64,000 bases of DNA, from assembly GCF_017308975.1 (NCBI RefSeq), contig NZ_JADWPD010000005.1:107254-171253 (forward strand), given 5' to 3'. Under the pieces are notes generated by a model. The model was not told the DNA's origin. It did not search any database and saw nothing but the letters and a program-made list of their open reading frames with translations. Shown in pieces: positions 51,174-59,504 of this stretch. The position numbers were made by a program, and so were the translations under genes. This DNA is from Amycolatopsis sp. MtRt-6 (GTDB lineage: Bacteria > Actinomycetota > Actinomycetes > Mycobacteriales > Pseudonocardiaceae). Every line of letters starts with the position of its first letter. Position 1 is the first letter of the stretch.

Positions 51174-53460
51174 CGGCGTCGAGCGCGGCCCGGATGATCG
51201 CGTCCGTGTCGATGCCGTGGTAGCGGTAGACGTCCTCCAGCGAGCCCGACTGCCCGAAGCCGGTGACGCCGAGCGCGACCGACGGGACCCGGTTGATCCC
51301 GGCCAGGAACGCCAGCGTGTGCGGATGACCGTCGAGCACCGTCACCAACGGGCGAGCCCGCGCGGCCGGGAAGACCTGGTCGAGGATCCACGACTCGGCG
51401 CCGCCCCGGCCGGACCGGGCCTGGACCGCCTCGAACAGCAGGCCCGGGCTGGTCACGCACACGACGTCGGCCTCGACGCCGGCCTGGGCCAGCCGCTCGG
51501 CCGCCGCCAGGGTGCCGGGCACCAGCGCGCCCATCGCCGCCAGCGTGACCGCGGGTGAAGCGGCACGCCGCAGCAGGTACGCGCCCGCCACGACCTGGCG
51601 GCGACGGCGTTCGCGGGCGGCCGGGTCCGTGGGCACCGCGGCCAGGGTCTGGTCGACCGGCCGCGTCGAGAGCCGGAAGTACGACGACGTCCCGCCCGGC
51701 TTGCCGAGCCGGCCGAGCGCGGCCAGCAGCGTCCACTCGGTGTCGATCGCGAACGCCGGTTCGTAGCTGACGCAGCCGGGCTGCTCGATGCCGATCGACG
51801 GCGTGGTGATCGACTGGTGCGCGCCGCCCTCCGGGGCGAGCGTGACGCCGGACGGCGTGCCGATCAGGATCGACTGGCCGCCCGCGTAGATGCCGAACGA
51901 CCACGGCTCCAGCGCGCGCTCGACGAACGGGTCGTACATGACGCCGATGGGCAGCAGCGGCTCGCCCCAGCGGCTCCAGGTCGCGCCCAGCTCGCCGAGC
52001 AGGCCGACGAGGTTCGTCTCGGCGATGCCCAGCTCGACGTGCTGGCCGGTCGGCTTCTCCCGCCAGTGCATGATCGTCTCGGGGTCGTCCTCGAACCAGT
52101 CGCGGCGCTCGGTCGCCGACCAGACGCCGACCTTGTTGACCCAGCCGCCGAGGTTGGTCGTCGAGCTGACGTCGGGGCTGACCGTCACGACGCGCTTCGC
52201 CGCTTCGGGCGCTTCGCGCGTCAGGTCGAGCAAGACGCGGCCCAGCGCCGCCTGCGTCGTCGCGGTCCCGGACGGCGTACGCCCGATGTCGACGGGCAGG
52301 TTCAGCGAAGGCGCCGAAGGAACGTCCGGACGGCGAAGGCGCGAAGCAACTTCAGCGCACAACGCGGCTTCGGGTGACTCGGGAGCGAAGCCCTCCCACG
52401 GCGAAGCGAGGTCCGTACCCAGCGAAGCGGCCAGCTCTTCCATCTGCGCCACGGTCAGGAGCGACGAGTGGTTCTGCGGGTGTCCCTGCGTCGGCAGGCC
52501 GCGGCCCTTGACCGTGTAGCAGAAGATGACCGTCGGCCGGTCGTCCGCAATGGACGCGAAGACCTCGTCGAGCGAGCCGAGGTCGTGGCCGCCGAGGTTG
52601 CGGATCGCGGCCAGCAGCGTCTCGTCGTCCAGCGAAGCGACCAGCCCGGCGAGGGCCGCGTTGCCGGCGGGCAGCCGGTCGCGCACTTGGGCGGCGTCGC
52701 AGCGCAGCAGCCGCTGGTACTCGGGGTTCGGCATGGCGTCGATGCGGGCACGCAGCTCGGCGCCGCCCGGCCGGGTGAACAGTTCCTCCAGCAGCCGCCC
52801 GTACTTCAGCGTCAGGACCTGCCAGCCGGCCGCGTCGAACATGCCCTGCAGCCGCCCGGCGGCGATGTTCGGGACGACCCGGTCGAGCGACTGGCGGTTG
52901 AGGTCGACGATCCAGACGATCTCGCCCAGCTCGGCGACGGCCGGGTCGAGGATGGCCTCCCAGATCGCGCCCTCGTCCAGCTCGGCGTCGCCGACCAGCG
53001 AGTACTGGCGGCCGGTGCCCGCGTCCGAGCCCCGGGTCGTCAGGTAGCGGCGGGCCAGCGCGCCCCAGATCGGGGCGGTGGCGCCGATGCCGACCGAGCC
53101 GGTCGAGTAGTCGACGGGATCGGGGTCCTTCGCGCGGCTCGGGTAGCTCTGCAGGCCGCCGAACTCGCGCAGGGTCGGCAGGTAGACCTCGTCCAGCTCG
53201 CCGAGCAGGTAGTTGATCGCGTGGAGCACCGGCGACGCGTGCGGCTTCACCGAGACGCGGTCCTCGGGGCGCAGGTGCCGGAACCACAGCGACGTCATGA
53301 TCGAGACCAGCGACGCGCACGACGCCTGGTGCCCGCCGACCTTCAGCCCCGAGGGGTTGGGCCGGACCCGGTTGGCCTGGTGCACGATCGCGGTGGCGAG
53401 CCAGAGGACCCGCTGCTCGATCGCGGTGAGCGCCGGGGCGGTCACGGGGGCATGGGTCAT
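51166..53460 (-). CDS. AceE-like ThDP-dependent transketolase/E1-family enzyme
   Basis: 764 residues from ATG 53460. The ThDP motif is GDAELDEGAIWEAI..DLNRQS. The layout resembles homodimeric pyruvate dehydrogenase E1: KPHASPVLHAINYLLG, FGGLQSYPSRAKDPDP, STGSVGIGATAPIWGA, KGRGLPTQGHPQNHSS, and the Pyr domain HVELGIAETNLVGLLGELG. It is shorter than AceE (~890) and no E2/E3 genes are nearby. Such stand-alone proteins often lie next to an Lrp gene, as here. The substrate may be a keto acid or a sugar phosphate; unproven. Confidence 0.9.
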   Translation of the reverse strand: MTHAPVTAPALTAIEQRVLWLATAIVHQANRVRPNPSGLKVGGHQASCASLVSIMTSLWFRHLRPEDRVSVKPHASPVLHAINYLLGELDEVYLPTLREFGGLQSYPSRAKDPDPVDYSTGSVGIGATAPIWGALARRYLTTRGSDAGTGRQYSLVGDAELDEGAIWEAILDPAVAELGEIVWIVDLNRQSLDRVVPNIAAGRLQGMFDAAGWQVLTLKYGRLLEELFTRPGGAELRARIDAMPNPEYQRLLRCDAAQVRDRLPAGNAALAGLVASLDDETLLAAIRNLGGHDLGSLDEVFASIADDRPTVIFCYTVKGRGLPTQGHPQNHSSLLTVAQMEELAASLGTDLASPWEGFAPESPEAALCAEVASRLRRPDVPSAPSLNLPVDIGRTPSGTATTQAALGRVLLDLTREAPEAAKRVVTVSPDVSSTTNLGGWVNKVGVWSATERRDWFEDDPETIMHWREKPTGQHVELGIAETNLVGLLGELGATWSRWGEPLLPIGVMYDPFVERALEPWSFGIYAGGQSILIGTPSGVTLAPEGGAHQSITTPSIGIEQPGCVSYEPAFAIDTEWTLLAALGRLGKPGGTSSYFRLSTRPVDQTLAAVPTDPAARERRRRQVVAGAYLLRRAASPAVTLAAMGALVPGTLAAAERLAQAGVEADVVCVTSPGLLFEAVQARSGRGGAESWILDQVFPAARARPLVTVLDGHPHTLAFLAGINRVPSVALGVTGFGQSGSLEDVYRYHGIDTDAIIRAALDAVS

Positions 53461-53510
53461 CGTCGACACCTTTCGTGCAGGAAGCGCACACCAGAACAGC
53501 ACCGGTGGAC

Positions 53511-53552
53511 GCATCGCACAACCGATGCGGTCGAAAGTGCGCAGAATGCGCA
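53511..53552. promoter_or_regulatory. Candidate Lrp-type operator region before the AceE-like gene
   Basis: In the 107-base gap after the Lrp gene are a perfect inverted repeat GCATCG-CACAAC-CGATGC (53511-53528) and two TGCGCA palindromes nine bases apart (53538-53543, 53547-53552). A third TGCGCAGAATGCAC occurs in the 3' end of the Lrp gene. Lrp proteins bind arrays of such short sites. Confidence 0.5.
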
Positions 53553-53567
53553 GTGGAGCCGGAGAGC

Positions 53568-53978
53568 TCAGGCCTCCGGCTGCGCAGAATGCACCCGCTC
53601 CAGCAGGGGCGTCAGGCGGTACGGGACGAGCTCCCGCATGACGAGCGAGATGTTCGTCCGCTCCACCCCGGGCGAAGCGAGGATGTGCCCGGCGATCCGG
53701 TAGAGGTCGTCGGCGTCGACGGCCACGACGATCTCGGCGAGGCGCCGCTGGTCGACCTGCGCGTTGACGAACGCCCGCAGCGGGTAGCCCAGCCGCGCGG
53801 GGTCGATGCGGCGTTCGAACGACCGGAGGACGCCGCGCTGCTCGAGCCGCGCGAGCCGGGCCTGCACCGTGTTGCGGGACAGGCCCAGCCGCTCGGCCAG
53901 CGCGACCGCCGTGGCCCGCGGGTCATCACCCAGCGCTTCGAGCAGGCGCGCGTCGATCTCGTCGATGGTGTCCGGCAC
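53568..53978 (-). CDS. Lrp/AsnC-family transcriptional regulator
   Basis: 136 residues. N-terminal HTH: IDEIDARLLEALGDDPRATAV with the recognition helix LGLSRNTVQARLARLEQRGV. A RAM ligand-binding domain follows (YPLRAFVNAQVDQRRLAEIV, DDLYRIAGHILASPGVERTN). Lrp proteins sense amino acids or related metabolites. It is 107 bases upstream of the AceE-like gene on the same strand and presumably controls it. Its ATG lies 24 bases after the stop of the iron-transport SBP gene. Confidence 0.93.
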   Translation of the reverse strand: MPDTIDEIDARLLEALGDDPRATAVALAERLGLSRNTVQARLARLEQRGVLRSFERRIDPARLGYPLRAFVNAQVDQRRLAEIVVAVDADDLYRIAGHILASPGVERTNISLVMRELVPYRLTPLLERVHSAQPEA

Positions 53979-54002
53979 GCGCCGATCTTCTCAGAACCTT
54001 GT

Positions 54003-55010
54003 TCAGCCGAGGTACTTCTTGAGGTCGTCGAGAACCTTCATCGCCCCGATCGGGCCCAGCCCGAGGAACCACACCTCGTCGGCGACCGGGATCGCGTGCT
54101 GCGCCTTCACCGCGCCGAGCCCGGCCCACAACCCGCTGCTCGTGACGGCCTTCTCGTCCGCGCTCGGGCCCGCGCCGTAGCTGGAGTAGAAGATCCAGTC
54201 GGCGTCGGCCTCGTCGATGCGCTCCTTGGAGATCTGCGCCGCGAGCTCGTTGATGTTCTGGTTGGCCGGCCGCGCGAGGCCGACGTCCTTGAGGATCACG
54301 CCGATGAAGGACAGGTTGCCGTAGAGCCGGATGTTGCCGGAGAGGAAGCGCAGCAGCGAGATCTTCGGCGCGCCCTTCACCGAAGCCTTCACCTCGTTGG
54401 CGCGCTTCTGGTAGTCGTTCAGCAGGCCGACGGCCTTCGTTTCGTCGCCCAGCGCCGCCCCGGCCAGCAGCAGGTTCTCCTTCCACGGGAACCCGGGCCG
54501 GATGCTGAACACCGTCGGCGCGATCTTCGACAGCTGCGGGTAGAGGTCCTTGGCGCGCAGCTTGCTGCCGACGATCAGGTCCGGTGTCAGCGCCGCGATC
54601 TGCTCGAGGTTGAGGTTGTTGATGTCCCCGACCGCCGGGATGCCCTTGACGCGGTCGGCGAGGTAGGACGGCACACCGCTCTGCCCGGCCGTGGTGGCCA
54701 TGCCGACCGGGGTGACGCCGAGCGCGAGGACGTCGTCCAGCTCGCCGCTGTCGAGCACGACGACCCGCGTGGGTTTCTTGTCCAGCTTCGTCTTGCCGAG
54801 CGCGTGGGTCACCGTGCGCGGGAAGACGCCGGGGCCGACGTCCGCGCCGAGCTTGGCCGTCTCGGTGTCCGCGGTGGAGAACAGCCGGCCGCCGGTGGCG
54901 ACGTCGGTGTCGCCGACGCCGGAGCTGCTCGGCTTCTCCGGCTGGCCGCAGGCGGCGAGGAGCGTGACCGACACGAGGACGGCGGCCAAAGGTGTCCACT
55001 TAGGACGCAT
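54003..55010 (-). CDS. Iron-siderophore ABC transporter substrate-binding lipoprotein
   Basis: 335 residues with signal peptide and lipobox (LVSVTLLAACGQ). The class III binding-protein fold is seen in RVVVLDSGELDDVLALGVTPVG, LNLEQIAALTPDLIVG and ADWIFYSSYGAG. Homologues (FecB/CdtB-like) capture ferric siderophores outside the membrane. It is the last of the four-gene importer, overlapping the ATPase gene by 11 bases. Iron regulation is suggested by the box before the first gene. Confidence 0.92.
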   Translation of the reverse strand: MRPKWTPLAAVLVSVTLLAACGQPEKPSSSGVGDTDVATGGRLFSTADTETAKLGADVGPGVFPRTVTHALGKTKLDKKPTRVVVLDSGELDDVLALGVTPVGMATTAGQSGVPSYLADRVKGIPAVGDINNLNLEQIAALTPDLIVGSKLRAKDLYPQLSKIAPTVFSIRPGFPWKENLLLAGAALGDETKAVGLLNDYQKRANEVKASVKGAPKISLLRFLSGNIRLYGNLSFIGVILKDVGLARPANQNINELAAQISKERIDEADADWIFYSSYGAGPSADEKAVTSSGLWAGLGAVKAQHAIPVADEVWFLGLGPIGAMKVLDDLKKYLG

Positions 55011-55818
55011 CGGGGGTTCCTTCTTCTCGGGGTGTGGCCCGCCGCCTGCCGATCGGGACGACCAGGGGCGTGGCGGAGACCGGGTCTTCGATGACCTGGC
55101 AGGGCATGCCGAAGACGTCGGCGACGAGGTCGGCGGTGAGGATCTCGGCGGGCGCGCCTTCGGCGGCGATCCGGCCGTCCTTCATCGCGATCAGGTGGTC
55201 GCCGTAGCGGGCGGCCAGGTTGAGGTCGTGCAGGACGATGACGATCGTGCGGCCGTCCTCGGCGTTCAGGTCGGACAGCAGGTCGAGGACCTCGACCTGG
55301 TGGGCGATGTCGAGGAACGTCGTGGGCTCGTCGAGCAGCAGCAACGGCGTCCGCTGCGCCAGGGCCATGGCGATCCAGACGCGCTGGCGCTGCCCGCCGG
55401 ACAGCTCGTCGACCGGGCGGGCGGCCAGCTCGACGGTGTCGGTCGCGGTCAGCGCGCGGGCCACCGCTTCGTCGTCTTCGGCGCTCCAGCGGCGGAAGAC
55501 GCCCTGGTGCGGGTAGCGGCCGCGGCCGACGAGGTCGGCGACCGTGATGCCCTCGGGCGCGGTCGGCGACTGCGGGAGCAGGCCGAGCACCGTGGCGACG
55601 TCCTTGCTGCGCCACGTCGTGATGCCCTTGCCGTCGAGGTAGACCGCGCCCGCCGTCGGGGTGAGCAGCCGGGCGAGGCCGCGCAGGAGCGTCGACTTCC
55701 CGCAGGCGTTGGTCCCGACGATCATGGTGACCTTGCCGGGCGGGATCCGGACGGAGAGGTCCTTGACCACGCGCAGCGGCCCGTAGCCGAGGTCGAGGTT
55801 CTCGGTGTGCAGTGTCAC
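55000..55818 (-). CDS. Iron-siderophore ABC transporter ATP-binding protein (FecE type)
   Basis: 272 residues from GTG 55818, preferred because AGGAA lies four bases upstream; GTG 55830 in a GTGA overlap is the alternative. Walker A is GTNACGKST (unusual N-A in place of N-G), Q-loop VLGLLPQSPTAPEG, signature LSGGQRQRVWIAMAL, Walker B LLLLDEPTTFLD, H-loop IVLHDLNLAARYGD. It powers import of the ferric siderophore. Confidence 0.95.
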   Translation of the reverse strand: MTLHTENLDLGYGPLRVVKDLSVRIPPGKVTMIVGTNACGKSTLLRGLARLLTPTAGAVYLDGKGITTWRSKDVATVLGLLPQSPTAPEGITVADLVGRGRYPHQGVFRRWSAEDDEAVARALTATDTVELAARPVDELSGGQRQRVWIAMALAQRTPLLLLDEPTTFLDIAHQVEVLDLLSDLNAEDGRTIVIVLHDLNLAARYGDHLIAMKDGRIAAEGAPAEILTADLVADVFGMPCQVIEDPVSATPLVVPIGRRRATPREEGTPDAS

Positions 55819-55826
55819 GGCGTTCC

Positions 55827-56855
55827 TCACACTCGGCCGGCGCGGTTGGCGGTGGCCAGCAGCCACAGCAGGTACGGGGCACCGACGGCGCCGGTGACGA
55901 CGCCGACCGGCACCTGCTCGCCGAGCAGGTGCTGGGCCGCGAAGTCGCCCAGCAGCACCACGAGCGCGCCGGTCAGCGCCGCGGGCAGCAGTCCCGCGCG
56001 GGCCCCGCCGACGAGCCGGGTCGCGATCGGGTTGGCCACGAAGGCGACGAACGCGACCGGGCCGGCGGCCGCCGTCGCGAAGGCCGCGAGCGCGACGGCG
56101 ATCAGCAGCAGGGTGACGCGGCTGCGTTCGACGTCGAGCCCGAGCCCGGCCGCGGTGTCGTCGCCGAGCTGGAGCCCGGCGAGGGCGCGGCTCCGCAGCA
56201 GCGCCGCGGGCAGCAGGACGACGAGCGCCACCGCGAGCGGCACGACGTGGTCCCAGCTCCGGCCGTTGAGGTTGCCGGTCAGCCACACCAGGGCCTGCTG
56301 GGCGAGGGTGACGTCGGCCCAGGTCATCAGGTAGGACACGACGCTGGACAGGACCGCGCCGATGCCGACGCCGACGAGCACCAGCCGGTAGCCGTGCACG
56401 CCGCCGCGGCGGGCGAGGAGGTAGATCGTGACGCCGGTGAGCAGCGCGCCGGCCAGCGCCGCGGCCGAGACGACCGCTCCCCCGGCGCCGAACAGCACGA
56501 TCGCCACGACCGCCGCCGCGCTCGCGCCCTGCGTCACGCCGATGACGTCCGGGCTGGCCAGCGGATTGCGCAGCAGGCGCTGGAAGAGCGCGCCCGACGT
56601 CCCGAAGGCGACGCCGACGAGGACGCCGGTGATCGCGCGCGGCAGCCTCAGCTCCGTGACGACGTACGCGGCGCGACCGACACCGTCCCCTCCGAAGAGG
56701 AGGCCGGGGAGGTCGCCGAGCGGCACCGGGAAGTCGCCAACGGCCAGGGAAACCGCGAAGACGACCACGATCGCGAGCGTCAGCGCGGCCGAAACGACAA
56801 CGGCCCGGACCGAGCCGCGCCGACGCGCGGCGGCGACCACCTCGACGGCGTTCAC
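55827..56855 (-). CDS. Iron-siderophore ABC transporter permease (FecD/FepG type)
   Basis: 342 residues with about nine to ten helices. Family motifs: LRLPRAITGVLVGVAFGTSGALFQRLLRNPLASPDVIGVTQGA, shown by RLPRAITGVLVG and RNPLASPDVIGVTQGA, and the ATPase-contact loop AFVAFVANPIATRLVGG. The start is the GTG of a GTGA overlap with permease 1. The first and second permeases should form a heterodimer. Confidence 0.95.
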   Translation of the reverse strand: MNAVEVVAAARRRGSVRAVVVSAALTLAIVVVFAVSLAVGDFPVPLGDLPGLLFGGDGVGRAAYVVTELRLPRAITGVLVGVAFGTSGALFQRLLRNPLASPDVIGVTQGASAAAVVAIVLFGAGGAVVSAAALAGALLTGVTIYLLARRGGVHGYRLVLVGVGIGAVLSSVVSYLMTWADVTLAQQALVWLTGNLNGRSWDHVVPLAVALVVLLPAALLRSRALAGLQLGDDTAAGLGLDVERSRVTLLLIAVALAAFATAAAGPVAFVAFVANPIATRLVGGARAGLLPAALTGALVVLLGDFAAQHLLGEQVPVGVVTGAVGAPYLLWLLATANRAGRV

Positions 56856-57859
56856 ACCGCCACGACCTTCCGGCGCCGCACCAGGAAGACGAACACGGGC
56901 GCGCCGACGAGCGCGGTGACGATCCCGACCTGCACCTCGGCCGGGCGCGCGACCACGCGGCCGACGACGTCGGAGACCAGCAGGAGCAGCGGCGCGAGCA
57001 ACGCCGAGTACGGCAGCAGCCAGCGGTGGTCGGGCCCGGTGACGAGCCACGCGGCGTGCGGGACGGTCAGCCCGACGAACGCGATCGGCCCGGCGATCGC
57101 CGTCGCGGAACCGCAGAGCACGACGACGGCGAGCGCGCACACCAGCCGCGCGACGGGCACGTTCTGACCGAGCGAGCGGGCGACGTCTTCGCCCAGGGCG
57201 AGCGCGTTGAGCTGGCGGGCGGCGACCAGCGCGAGGAGCACGCCGGCCACCACGAACGGCACGGCCTGGGTGATCGTCGCCGCGTCGCGGCCGGTCAGCG
57301 AGCCGACCTGCCAGAAGCGGTACTGGTCGAACGTCGTCTGGTCGGTGAGCAGCAGCGCGCTCGTCACCGAGGCCAGCGCCGCCGTCACCGCGGCGCCGGC
57401 GAGGGCGAGCTTCACCGGTGTCGCGCCGGCCCGGCCGAGGGAGCTGATGCCGTAGACGACACCCCCGGCCGCCGCGGCGCCCAGGAAGCCGAACCAGACG
57501 TACCCGCCGACGCTGGTGAGGCCGAACGTGCCGATGCCGAGCACCACGAACAGGGCGGCGCCCGCGTTGACGCCGAGCAGTCCCGGATCGGCCAGGGGGT
57601 TGCGCGTCGCGCCCTGGATGACGGCGCCCGACAGGCCCAGCGCGAGGCCGGCGAGCACCCCGGCGAGGGTGCGCGGGAGCCGGAGTTCGCGGACGACGAG
57701 GTGGTCGGGGTTGCCCGCGTCGAAGTGGAAGAGCGCGTCCAGCACGGTGCCCGGGCTCAGACCCCGGGTGCCGACACCGATGCTGAGCAGCACGGCGGCG
57801 GCCACGGCCGCGGTGAGGACCAGCAGCCCGGCCGTGAGCGGGAGCGAGCGGGTCCGCAC
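56852..57859 (-). CDS. Iron-siderophore ABC transporter permease (FecC/FepD type)
   Basis: 335 residues, first gene of the importer. Motifs: ELRLPRTLAGVLAGLALGLS, then ATRNPLADPGLLGVNAGA and GPIAFVGLTVPHAAWLVTG. It starts at GTG 57859, 28 bases downstream of an IdeR/DmdR-like box, so transcription is probably repressed when iron is plentiful. No siderophore biosynthesis genes are in the window, so a foreign siderophore or one made elsewhere is imported. Confidence 0.95.
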   Translation of the reverse strand: MRTRSLPLTAGLLVLTAAVAAAVLLSIGVGTRGLSPGTVLDALFHFDAGNPDHLVVRELRLPRTLAGVLAGLALGLSGAVIQGATRNPLADPGLLGVNAGAALFVVLGIGTFGLTSVGGYVWFGFLGAAAAGGVVYGISSLGRAGATPVKLALAGAAVTAALASVTSALLLTDQTTFDQYRFWQVGSLTGRDAATITQAVPFVVAGVLLALVAARQLNALALGEDVARSLGQNVPVARLVCALAVVVLCGSATAIAGPIAFVGLTVPHAAWLVTGPDHRWLLPYSALLAPLLLLVSDVVGRVVARPAEVQVGIVTALVGAPVFVFLVRRRKVVAV

Positions 57860-57886
57860 TGGTCGTTACCTCTGCTAACAGGTGGT

Positions 57887-57900
57887 TAGGCGTGCCTAAT
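57887..57900. promoter_or_regulatory. Iron box (IdeR/DmdR-type operator)
   Basis: TTAGGC-GT-GCCTAA, a perfect palindrome matching the core of the actinobacterial consensus TTAGGTTAGGCTAACCTAA. It lies 28 bases upstream of the siderophore permease start, in the gap with the divergent PadR gene. Confidence 0.85.
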
Positions 57901-57974
57901 CTAGGTCGCCGGATCTTGGAGACTCAAGTTCCGTGAGCGAGCTCACCGGAGGCGGGTTGCCAGCCGACTGTTTT

Positions 57975-57984
57975 CGATATATCG
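57975..57984. promoter_or_regulatory. Palindrome CGATATATCG upstream of padR-type gene
   Basis: A 10-base perfect palindrome, AT-rich in a GC-rich setting, 36 bases before the PadR start. Autoregulatory operators or -10 regions of PadR genes often have such a site. Confidence 0.55.
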
Positions 57985-58020
57985 TGAACGTGTCGCAACA
58001 GTTCGAGAAAGGAACACGAC

Positions 58021-58641
58021 ATGCGTAGGCAACGACACCCCTTCGCCCACGAGCGTGGGCGCGCACCTTTCGGGCCCTTCGGCGGTTTCGGCGAGTTCCC
58101 CCCGGGCTTCGGCCCCGGTGGCCGCGGTCGCGGCCACGGCCCGCACCGGCGGGGTCACGGCGGACGGCGCAGCCGCCGCGGTGACGTCCGCGCCGCGATC
58201 CTGGCGCTGCTCGCCGAGCAGCCCCGGCACGGCTACGAGATCATCCGCGAAATCGGCGAGCGCTCCGGCGGCTTCTGGCGGCCCAGCCCCGGCTCGGTCT
58301 ACCCGACGCTGCAGCTGCTGGCCGACGAAGGCCTGGTGATCAGCAAGGACGAGCACGGCAAGAAGCTGTTCGAGCTGACCGACGCCGGCCGCGCCGCCGC
58401 GGAGCAGCAGGACAGCACGCCGCCGTGGGAGCAGATCGCCCAGGACGTCGACCCGGTCGAGGTCGGGCTCGCGAAGGCGGGCAAGAACCTCGCCGCCGCC
58501 GTCGTGCAGATCATGCGCGCGGGCACCGAAAGCCAGCAGGCCCGCGCGGCCGAGGTCCTCAACGACGCCCGGCGCTCGCTCTACGGCATCCTCGGCGAAG
58601 ACGAGGACGAGTCCGCTTCGGGCGAGGCGGCGGCCGAGTGA
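58021..58641 (+). CDS. PadR-family transcriptional regulator with Gly/Arg/His-rich N-terminus
   Basis: 206 residues. The first ~52 residues are low-complexity Gly/Phe/Pro/Arg/His (FGPFGGFGEFPPGFGPGGRG, RGHGPHRRGHGGRRSRRG). The PadR winged helix follows: DVRAAILALLAEQPRHGYEI, WRPSPGSVYPTLQLLADEGL, KKLFELTDAGRAA. A C-terminal coiled helix dimerises. GGAACGAAAGGAAC-like AAAGGAA lies before the ATG. Its 3' end overlaps the converging methyltransferase gene by 61 bases. The target is unknown. Confidence 0.92.
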   Translation: MRRQRHPFAHERGRAPFGPFGGFGEFPPGFGPGGRGRGHGPHRRGHGGRRSRRGDVRAAILALLAEQPRHGYEIIREIGERSGGFWRPSPGSVYPTLQLLADEGLVISKDEHGKKLFELTDAGRAAAEQQDSTPPWEQIAQDVDPVEVGLAKAGKNLAAAVVQIMRAGTESQQARAAEVLNDARRSLYGILGEDEDESASGEAAAE

Positions 58642-59360
58642 CCTGGCAGGACGAGGCCGGTGGGCTTCACCCGCGTGTGGACGCGGTAGCCCACCGGCAG
58701 CGTCAGGTCTTCGCCGCGATTCCCGTTACGCTGCAAGGACTCCGCGATCGCCTGTTCGGCGACCCGCTTGCTGAACTCGATCTTCAGCACCGCTTCGAGG
58801 TCCGCGGCGGTCGCAAACCGCCATTCGGTCGCGACGCGGCGGCAGCCGAACCCGGCCCGGGCGAAGAACCGTTCCACGGCGGCCGGGTCGTAGTGCGGTA
58901 GGTCGGCGCGCATCCAGCGACCATAGGGCTCGCTCGTCACGTCGAGGTCGACGATCAGGATCGCGCCGCCCGGCCGCAGCACCCGCTCGGCCTCCGCCAG
59001 CCCCGGCTCGCACCCGGGCCCGAAGAAGTACGCGGTGCGCGCGTGCACGACGTCGACGCTCGCGCTGCGGACCGGCAGCCGCTGGGCCCGGCCCATCCGG
59101 ACGTCCACGTTCGACAGTCCCTCGATCCGCTCGAGTGCGCTGCGCACCAACGGTTCGTGCGGCTCCACCCCCAGCACCGATCGCGCGTCACGGGCGAAGC
59201 GCGGCAAGTGAAACCCGTCACCACAGCCGACGTCCAGCACGTCCCGGCCGGTCCAGTCGTGCTCCTCGCGCAGCACCCGCCAGATCTCGCCGGTGCTGTC
59301 CTGCGCCCGGTTCTCCAGCTCGTAATCGGCCTGGTAGTACCAGATGTTGGGGCTGGGCAC
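58581..59360 (-). CDS. Class I SAM-dependent methyltransferase
   Basis: 259 residues from GTG 59360 (VPSPNIWYYQADYELEN). SAM motif I is VLDVGCGDGFH, motif II GVEPHE, and VVHARTAYFFGPG with RVLRPGGAILIVDLD give the later motifs. The family covers ubiquinone/menaquinone-biosynthesis-like and small-molecule methyltransferases; the substrate is unknown. The last 20 residues (SAAASPEADSSSSSPRMP) lie antisense to the PadR C-terminus. A neighbouring upstream promoter must be in the 144 bases shared with the VOC gene. Confidence 0.87.
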   Translation of the reverse strand: MPSPNIWYYQADYELENRAQDSTGEIWRVLREEHDWTGRDVLDVGCGDGFHLPRFARDARSVLGVEPHEPLVRSALERIEGLSNVDVRMGRAQRLPVRSASVDVVHARTAYFFGPGCEPGLAEAERVLRPGGAILIVDLDVTSEPYGRWMRADLPHYDPAAVERFFARAGFGCRRVATEWRFATAADLEAVLKIEFSKRVAEQAIAESLQRNGNRGEDLTLPVGYRVHTRVKPTGLVLPGHSAAASPEADSSSSSPRMP

Positions 59361-59504
59361 GACCTCCGCGCGCCGCGACGACCACCGCACCCCGCTGCTC
59401 CTTCCGGGTCCTCGTCGCCGGCCCGTGCTCTCCCGGTGGCGGATTCTTGGCGGAAAAACTCCCCGATCACGCCTAGAATCCGGTGGGTATCGGGAGGAGC
59501 ACCC

